A DNA stretch of 10,867 nt from Euperipatoides rowelli. Taxonomy: Eukaryota > Onychophora > Udeonychophora > Euonychophora > Peripatopsidae. The DNA is taken from the NCBI GenBank assembly GCA_003024985.2, contig PXIH01S0002141.1. One strand, given 5' to 3'. Below the pieces are notes generated by a model. That model searched no databases. It was not told the origin of the DNA and was given only the letters and a program-made list of their open reading frames with translations. Below, in pieces: positions 7,048 through 10,867 of this stretch. Each line of letters opens with the position of its first letter. The first letter of the stretch is position 1. The translations under genes were made by a program, and so were the position numbers.

Positions 7048-7053
7048 TTATAA

Positions 7054-7720
7054 AATATTATATATGTTTCGCTTAAATGGAGATATTTGTTCGATAGATT
7101 GACCAGCAAAAACATGCTAACAACGAATCCACCAAATAGATTTATATAACTCTATTAACTATTCCTTTATTTGAATTTTCAACAATCCAAATGAAAAAGA
7201 AGGTATCCTGAGAGTCTGAGACATTGGAAAATTATTAAGTGCAAAAGAAGTCATAGCGTAAGATCTGACTGAACTATAGAATGGTCAAGAAAATAATATC
7301 TGCTTCATATTTTCAAAACATGACAAAACAAAAAAAACTAGTATTAAACAATAACCATATTGTGAGTGATCCACATGTTTGTTTGTAGGGATAATACCAT
7401 ATTTTAATTAGAAAGTTTACAATACCTGGACGAGCAAAGTTCCAAAGATGTAGCTTCTTTATTCTGTGCATATTGAAAAAAGGATTAGAAATGTGTAAAT
7501 CACCTTTAATATATATAACTTTTTATAAGAATGTTTAGTAATAACATATTATAATCATCTATTAAGTTAGAAAATGCATAGAGTGCCTTGTACATATATT
7601 GGAGAGCTACAGTATGTGGTAATAATCTTAAGAGATCGAGTCAGAAAGACGTTTAGAGTCAAAGTGGGCAGAAATGAGTGTCAGTGGGAGGAACATCAAC
7701 AACCTACTCTTCAGCATTAA
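7054..7720. other. AT-rich stretch with no recognisable gene
   Basis: About 670 bp between repeat copy B and the next LINE relic. No sustained reading frame, RNA gene or inverted repeat of note was seen. The right part may contain further decayed 3' sequence of the minus-strand LINE relic that begins at 7945, but no motif can be read. Confidence 0.5.
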
Positions 7721-7945
7721 TTAACGAAAGTAAAAAAAAATAAGACTCCTAATAAAAGCAGCAACTACATTTGCACTTGTTGGATCCAAGTGGTCCAGAC
7801 CTCCCATATTCACTGGTAATAAACTTTTGTTTGACAACATGGCTTTAGAGCCACTCCAGATAAATTTATTCAATATTACAATTATTTTACTCAATAATTT
7901 CTTAGTAAATTTATAATGCTGATGATGAAATGAAAGACGTGACAA
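7721..7945 (-). pseudogene. LINE ORF2 C-terminal relic (L1-like post-RT region)
   Basis: The 74-codon minus frame reads KIIVILNKFIWSGSKAMLSN followed by LLPVNMGGLDHLDP. This matches the post-RT signature 'N-x-FIW-x-G-x-K-x-x-(I/L)-S ... L-x-P-x-x-x-GGL-x-x-x-D' shared by L1/Tx1-like and some other LINE proteins. It lies downstream of the polymerase palm. Upstream sequence (7946-8100) is frameshifted but contains LSILQR-like residues that fit the family's 'LSLxGR' block. It is likely the 3' part of the same relic as 8264-8723, though the motif styles differ. No 3' tail or target duplication was identified. Confidence 0.65.
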
Positions 7946-8263
7946 TAAAAAAACATTTGATGAATTCTTTGTAGAATAGATAGTTTCTTAAACTTTAAAT
8001 CTTCAATAGACTAATTCAGATGATTTAGAAAAGTGTTCTCAACTTTTTTTTCCGCAATCCTACCTAGGCTATATTGGGATATAGGATTTGTAGGAATTTT
8101 TGAGGAGTATCTTGTCCCAATCAAAGAAGAACTGTTTTAGAGATTGGATTCCAGGACAGATTTGTGAACATTTAGTCGGTAGGCCCTACTGTTCCTGTAA
8201 GTTTACTAAAATTAACAATTGTGCGAAGAATAACTAGATATAACTTTTATCTTCAACAAATAT

Positions 8264-8723
8264 CACAATGTCAACAATATATGTTATACACTGTATATAA
8301 GAGACATAGATCTAAAGATAGGTAGATGAATTCCAACATTTAAATTACGTTTTTAAGTAATGTGAATATACAAACAAAAAAAGCATGGATGAGAGGGCCG
8401 AGCCTTGCACAATTCCATGATTCAGTGGAATGGGATCTAAAACAATATTACAAGTTTAGGTAGCCTATATTTTTCTTGTTAAAATAGTTAATCATTTCTA
8501 CGGATAAGGTGGAGATGCTAAGACACAAAACAATTTGCTGAATTAATACATGATTTGAAGCTGAATCAACCTGCCTTGAATGTCACAAAAAAATAAGCGC
8601 AGAGTTCTTATATTTTTGGTTATTACTCTGGATGAATGAAAGCATTAAAAGAAACAATGAAATGGCATTATCTATGTTTCTACCTACAATGCCAAATTGA
8701 TTAATACTGAGATAGTCTGCAAT
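8264..8723 (-). pseudogene. LINE reverse transcriptase relic, palm region
   Basis: From 8723 the minus strand reads IADYLSINQFGIVGRNIDNA, matching RT fingers 'QFGF-x-x-GR-x-T-D-x-A'. A stop sits in the place of palm motif A near 8590, then VDSASNHVLIQQI, corresponding to 'FDSVSH-x-x-L'. Next comes PLNHGIVQGSALSS (Q at 8405-8407), palm motif B 'G-V-P-QGS-x-LSP'. Further on, in a shifted frame, YIVDIVIFVED (8264-8281 and beyond) stands where the catalytic Y/F-A-D-D box belongs, with the first Asp replaced by Val. The QGS form of motif B is typical of jockey/CR1/I-like LINEs. The copy is old and inactive. Confidence 0.72.
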
Positions 8724-9127
8724 TTTTGTTTTGTTTTGTTAAAAATAATTTTGGCAAATATTTAACTATCATTATTTCTCGTTGCTATAAGCCATTGGTT
8801 GCTAATTACTATAGTTTCGCTTTGTTGTATGTTATTTTTTAACTTAAAGACAAAATATGCTTCAAATAAACAAAATCAGTAATTTACCACACATATTCAA
8901 ATAATTTTTTAAATAGATAATGTAACAGGTCACTCTAGCGGAGTTAGGCTATCCTGACATGTATGTTGGGATGTCGGCTAAATATTGACATAGGCTACTG
9001 AGTGGATTGTGACATACAAGAAAAGCTTGAAGTGAGAGGACACCAACTTATAATCCAGATGTATATTTTAACTAAATGGATAATTACAACAGCAATTAAC
9101 ATTGTATTAGGTAAAGATATTTCTTAC
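8724..9127. other. AT-rich stretch, possible first-intron start of the minus-strand gene
   Basis: No coding motif was identified. The right end (9127 downwards on the minus strand) begins with GTAAGAAA, so this may be the start of an intron of the candidate gene at 9128-9287. TAGGCTA motifs occur at 8945 and 8991. The left end may contain further undetectable RT relic sequence. Confidence 0.4.
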
Positions 9128-9287
9128 GTTTACATTTGGTTTGTACATAGTTGACCAGCTCATTGCTTGGAGCTGCGTTGAAGTATAGAAGAATATCACT
9201 GTCACTCAATCGTAATGCAAGTAGCGCACAACTCATGACGAAAATAAATGTTATCCAAAAGGTGGGCCCTATCACTATTATACTCAT
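9128..9287 (-). CDS. Candidate first coding exon of a membrane-anchored protein
   Basis: ATG at 9287-9285 opens 53 codons plus one base up to 9128, where AAAC|GTAAGAA gives a strong splice donor at 9127. The peptide starts MSIIVIGPTFWITFIFVMSC and continues ALLALRLSDSDILLYFNAAP. It has a hydrophobic segment of about 23 residues (about 3-25) fit for a signal peptide or signal anchor, then a hydrophilic segment ending near QTKCK. Upstream on the same strand are a TATA box, an E-box and a leader, so position and splice signal agree. The context at the ATG (T at -3) is weak. The frame also stays open upstream to 9404 without an ATG. The 'TM then D-x-D-(I/L)-x-L' order faintly recalls the N-terminus of DHRS7-type short-chain dehydrogenases; this is speculation. 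No second exon was found to the left. It could still be a chance ORF. Confidence 0.4.
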
Positions 9288-9319
9288 GAAAGTATTAACT
9301 CGGCTAAAACTAAAAGAAA

Positions 9320-9356
9320 GGACCACGACGGCTTTAATGCCAGATTGTCGTGGTCC
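9320..9356. repeat. 10-bp inverted repeat with extended inner stem
   Basis: GGACCACGAC (9320-9329) pairs exactly with GTCGTGGTCC (9347-9356). On the minus strand the 17-nt interior contains GGC-ATTAAA-GCC adjoining the stem across a 5-nt bulge, giving a 13-pair bulged hairpin. It lies between the small upstream ORF and the main ATG of the candidate gene. Confidence 0.8.
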
Positions 9357-9384
9357 ATTAAATGATGAGTACCAGATAAATATA

Positions 9385-9420
9385 TTAGTGCTGGATCTTG
9401 ACACGACTCTCAGCCTCCAT
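9385..9420 (-). CDS. Small upstream ORF in the candidate 5' leader
   Basis: ATG at 9420-9418 encodes MEAESRVKIQH and stops at TAA (9387-9385). The start has G at -3 and G at +4, a stronger initiation context than the main ATG 133 nt downstream. Its first codons lie inside one arm of a 12-bp inverted repeat. If the leader is transcribed as proposed, this uORF would be expected to reduce translation of the main frame. Confidence 0.3.
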   Translation of the reverse strand: MEAESRVKIQH

Positions 9421-9475
9421 TACTTATGAAAAGTCAAATGACAAAAATGCGACGAGATGACAGTGGAGGCTGAGA
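9408..9475. repeat. 12-bp inverted repeat in the candidate leader
   Basis: TCTCAGCCTCCA (9408-9419) and its exact reverse complement (9464-9475) enclose 44 nt. In a minus-strand transcript starting near 9479 this would pair the extreme 5' end with the start of the upstream ORF. Confidence 0.8.
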
Positions 9476-9501
9476 AAGTGCAATTGAATGCAATCACCAT
9501 T

Positions 9502-9509
9502 CTTTTATA
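9502..9509 (-). promoter_or_regulatory. TATA box (TATAAAAG)
   Basis: On the minus strand TATAAAAG reads from 9509 to 9502. About 30 nt downstream is GCACTTT with A at 9479, a plausible initiator. This would place the start site just before the structured leader and about 190 nt before the candidate ATG. AT-rich DNA yields many TATA matches, so support comes from the downstream context. Confidence 0.4.
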
Positions 9510-9540
9510 ACTTTTGAATAGACTCGCGTGATTCGTAAAA

Positions 9541-9546
9541 CACGTG
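9541..9546. promoter_or_regulatory. E-box (CACGTG)
   Basis: Palindromic CACGTG, the site of bHLH factors of the Myc/USF/Clock type, lies 32-37 bp upstream of the TATA box at 9502-9509. A CACGCGAG motif lies between them on the minus strand. Spacing suits a proximal promoter element, but no direct evidence exists. Confidence 0.3.
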
Positions 9547-9738
9547 ACCCTATTCATTTACATTGTTGGCAAGGATACTAGATACAAAAATAAAATAAAC
9601 ATTACAGTGTGGTAATTGATTTAAACAATATACTGTTAAGAAAAATAAAAGTTAACTTAATTAAACATAAAATGTTTGATTGTAATCAAAACCTGGATTA
9701 CAGTCTGTAAGCATATTATAAATAACATAATTCTCTAT
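9547..9738. other. AT-rich spacer upstream of the candidate promoter
   Basis: Short stretch between the E-box and the N-terminal RT relic. No ORF, repeat or RNA feature was seen. Confidence 0.5.
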
Positions 9739-9890
9739 TTAATTAAATAAATTCCCTATAATAGGTATAAGGATGTATTGGAATTTTTTATAAATAGATA
9801 TGGATAATCCATCAGGGCCAACACCAGTCATTTTACGAATTGTAAATAGCTTCAACAATAATTTCCGTAAAGAAGAATCCATTATTAACT
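9739..9890 (-). pseudogene. LINE reverse transcriptase relic, N-terminal block
   Basis: The minus strand reads KMTGVGPDGLSISIYKKF from 9833, the 'K-x-x-G-P-DG-(I/L)-x-x-x-x-(Y/F)-K' motif that precedes the RT fingers in LINE polymerases. It continues ILIPIIGNLFN to a stop near 9739. Immediately upstream, in another frame, TEIIVEAIYNS fits the family's 'E-I-x-x-A-I' helix. It has the same orientation as the relic ending at 8723, but about 1 kb lies between them where roughly 300-360 nt would be expected. It is either a separate insertion or the front of one element split by later sequence. Confidence 0.6.
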
Positions 9891-10867
9891 CTATTGCTTT
9901 CATCATAAGTGCTCTAGAAAAAGACGATCCTCAGTAGAATTAATGCAAATAAATCAAAATAATGATGATAAATATACGGTAATTAAATGCTTCGTCATAA
10001 AACAAAAGATGGATTCCATCAAGTATACATCTGACTAATGGACTAAGATTTTCTACGAAAGGCTTAAATATTTGAGTTTTTTTTTTTTTTTGCGTTATTC
10101 ACTTAACGTCTCAGTATAGAATAAAACGTTTTAATTTTATCTCGATTTTCAATAAGCTTTCTCAACTTGACTCGATTATTCAAGTGAGTCAAATCCATAC
10201 CTGGGTCCAAAGTAAGATTTTTGCAATTCTTGATTAGTTTGATGTATTTTTAACCGTCTATGCTGTACATAGGCCTAACTAATTCCATTAGCCCTGAACC
10301 ATTTTTGTATATCATGTTTCAAACTGAGCCAAAGAAATGTCTGCAATGGACTAAAGTTCCATAAAAGATGAAAATATATATAGTATACCTATACATGTAT
10401 AGGTCTAGACTATACCATATTATAATCCTAAGCTGTAAAAATATATCATGGTGGTAGCCTATAGATTTTGGCACTTGTTTCATATGACCAATGTGTTATA
10501 TGGAACCAATACCATTTAAATTTTTAACATTGAATATAAAAACTATTAGCAATTTGGCTTCAACTCCTAACAAATTTCTAGATAGCCAAACTTTTCTTTA
10601 ACTTTTTTAGCTTTTTATTTTTCTTTATTTGTAAGTAATAAAGGAAAAAAAGATAATTCCGTTTTCATAAATTATCTTCAGAAATTTATATACTGTATAT
10701 TACATAATTTGCACTATTAATCTAAAACCAAGAATTTGATCATAATAAAAATTCTATGTACTATACGTGATCCCATCAAAATTTGCAAAAATTAGTACTT
10801 TAATGCCAAGACACCACAATCTAAATATACGACTTAAAATTGAATTGTAGTAAATTAAGCTAGAGGA
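9891..10867. other. AT-rich stretch with no recognisable gene
   Basis: Nearly 1 kb without a convincing frame on either strand. It contains a T-run at 10078-10091, TAGGCCTA at 10270-10277, TAGCCTA at 10455, an imperfect palindrome at 10379-10414 and a short AGATAATT/AATTATCT inverted repeat near 10650-10678. Part of its left edge could be more 5' sequence of the RT relic ending at 9890. Confidence 0.5.
10379..10414. repeat. Imperfect 36-nt palindrome
   Basis: The core ACCTATACATGTATAGGT (10387-10404) is a perfect 18-bp palindrome. Beyond an AT/CTAG internal loop, TATAGT (10379-10384) and ACTATA (10409-10414) pair again. In AT-rich DNA the core is still unusual because of its length. Confidence 0.75.

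Larger units (their letters stand above)
6481..7053 (+). repeat. Direct repeat copy B (about 573 bp)
   Basis: Second copy of the unit at 5525-6028. It begins with TTATAATGG (6482-6490) and ends with its exact reverse complement CCATTATAA (7045-7053), so the unit itself carries 9-bp terminal inverted repeats. It is longer than copy A mainly through a 29-bp segment at 6790-6818 and extra sequence near 6965-6990. A 68-codon ORF inside it (6896-7102) has no support, because the same frame is not kept in copy A. Divergence by eye suggests an old duplication. Confidence 0.88.

Noticed and set aside
6896-7102. 68-codon plus-strand ORF in repeat copy B
   Set aside because: The frame is not preserved in copy A and it runs out past the repeat border.
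9151-9429. 92-codon plus-strand ORF
   Set aside because: It lies opposite the candidate minus-strand exon and leader and lacks the splice and promoter context seen on the minus strand.
1-10867. CRISPR array, tRNA or rRNA genes, bacterial operons
   Set aside because: No regularly spaced direct repeats, cloverleaf with anticodon stem, conserved rRNA blocks or prokaryotic gene organisation were seen on either strand.

Overview
The window looks like nuclear DNA from an AT-rich invertebrate animal. There are no bacterial gene cassettes or ribosome binding sites. Coding potential is confined to decayed retrotransposon and transposase-like fragments plus one candidate spliced exon. Homopolymer runs, foldbacks and the motif TAGGCTA/TAGGCCTA are scattered through it. 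I cannot name the species. Marine or arthropod-like invertebrates are plausible from the type of non-LTR element, but that is inference.

Region 1-3118. A short G-run opens the window, followed by an 82-codon minus-strand ORF that may be a transposase tail. From about 318 to 3118 lies a minus-strand, 5'-truncated, heavily mutated non-LTR retrotransposon (LINE). It still shows, in order, the C-terminal half of an APE-type endonuclease, a reverse transcriptase broken by frameshifts and stops, the post-RT region and a terminal CCHC zinc-knuckle. Its plus strand is almost free of G, in sharp contrast to both flanks.

Region 3119-5524. This holds a 47-nt hairpin, a plus-strand fragment of a transposase-like zinc-binding protein gene, a 133-bp foldback element and a perfect 31-bp palindrome. 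About 1.4 kb of AT-rich sequence with no recognisable gene follows.

Region 5525-7053. Two diverged direct repeats (about 504 and 573 bp) bracket a 452-bp GC-richer, ORF-bearing island. A G-rich polypurine run sits immediately before the second repeat. This layout resembles a miniature LTR-type element, but a primer binding site and target duplication are not evident. Small hairpins are preserved in both copies.

Region 7054-10867. Minus-strand reverse-transcriptase relics lie at 7721-7945, 8264-8723 and 9739-9890. Between the last two is a candidate gene start on the minus strand: E-box, TATA box, structured 5' leader with a small upstream ORF, an ATG, a hydrophobic N-terminus and a consensus GTAAG splice donor. 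The remainder is AT-rich with an imperfect 36-nt palindrome.

The genes do not form a pathway. The window is mainly a graveyard of mobile elements with one possible host exon. All calls were made by eye, without database searches.
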